Assembly (NCBI GenBank): GCA_944326945.1
Contig: CALVFY010000006.1
Coordinates: forward strand, 1 to 64,000
DNA: 64,000 bases
Origin: an uncultured Rikenellaceae bacterium
GTDB lineage: Bacteria > Bacteroidota > Bacteroidia > Bacteroidales > Rikenellaceae
Reading direction: 5' to 3'
Part shown: positions 63,986-64,000 of the stretch, one piece after another
How the letters are laid out: every line of letters starts with the position of its first letter
Position numbering within the stretch: position 1 is the first letter of the stretch
The notes under the pieces: model-generated
Told to the model about the DNA's origin: nothing
Database searches by the model: none
What the model saw: the letters and a program-made list of their open reading frames with translations, nothing else
Made by a program: the position numbers and the translations under genes

Positions 63986-64000
63986 GGCAAAATTTACTGT

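Noticed and set aside
1..64000. tRNA, rRNA, IS elements, CRISPR arrays, attachment sites
   Set aside because: I looked in all intergenic intervals and saw no cloverleaf, transposase, spaced repeat or direct-repeat boundary.

Overview
The window looks like chromosomal DNA of a Bacteroidales bacterium, possibly Rikenellaceae or a related gut lineage. The evidence is a string of typical family members (type III glutamine synthetase, AsnA, S46 dipeptidyl peptidase, DUF4923, DUF4886, DUF2851, XRE-cupin plus acyl-CoA ligase, rubrerythrin with Fur), the absence of Shine-Dalgarno sequences, and repeated matches to the Bacteroidetes promoter form TTTG-N19..22-TAnnTTTG. I see no tRNA, rRNA, insertion sequence, prophage or CRISPR array. 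The genus call is a guess.

Layout. 1-6.7 kb (+): the end of a probable nuclease, a small unknown gene coupled to a DUF5131 protein, the GDP-fucose pair gmd/fcl, two GNAT acetyltransferases, an aldehyde dehydrogenase and a thioesterase. 6.7-13.1 kb: exported and housekeeping enzymes on both strands (small beta-barrel, C1 peptidase, alpha/beta hydrolase, UDG-like protein, DUF4923, nucleoside deaminase, Gfo/Idh/MocA lipoprotein), with a decayed PepSY-like fragment. 13.3-23.0 kb (-): a nitrogen-assimilation operon asnA-glnN-gltB-purF-like, read from a long G-rich leader. 23.0-23.8 kb: a long non-coding stretch almost without G on the + strand. 23.8-30.5 kb (+): one 2238-residue protein joining a fold-type-I PLP enzyme module to an HPr-kinase-like P-loop module. 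This is the most unusual object in the window.

30.7-41.7 kb: a membrane protein, a YtxH/holin-like envelope trio, a SLOG protein, fur-rubrerythrin, a DUF4886 esterase, DUF486, the proline operon proC-proB-proA, and an XRE-cupin/acyl-CoA ligase pair. 41.1-48.4 kb (-): a compact eight-gene run, MBL hydrolase-trmD-lpxB-FAH-SDR-maf-S46 peptidase-NUDIX. 48.7-50.5 kb (-): a secreted GH71/GH99-like protein. 50.8-56.9 kb (+): rlmD and a SIMPL protein, then mnmD-cdd-rluA and two GT2 glycosyltransferases. 56.9-64 kb (-): aspartase, secA, DUF2851, a MIP18-type Fe-S factor and sufE.

Several blocks deal with nitrogen and amino acids: ammonia capture (AsnA, GlnN, GltB), proline synthesis, aspartase, a C1 peptidase and an S46 dipeptidyl peptidase. 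This fits an asaccharolytic or mixed peptide-using gut anaerobe. Strong intrinsic terminators separate most convergent genes.
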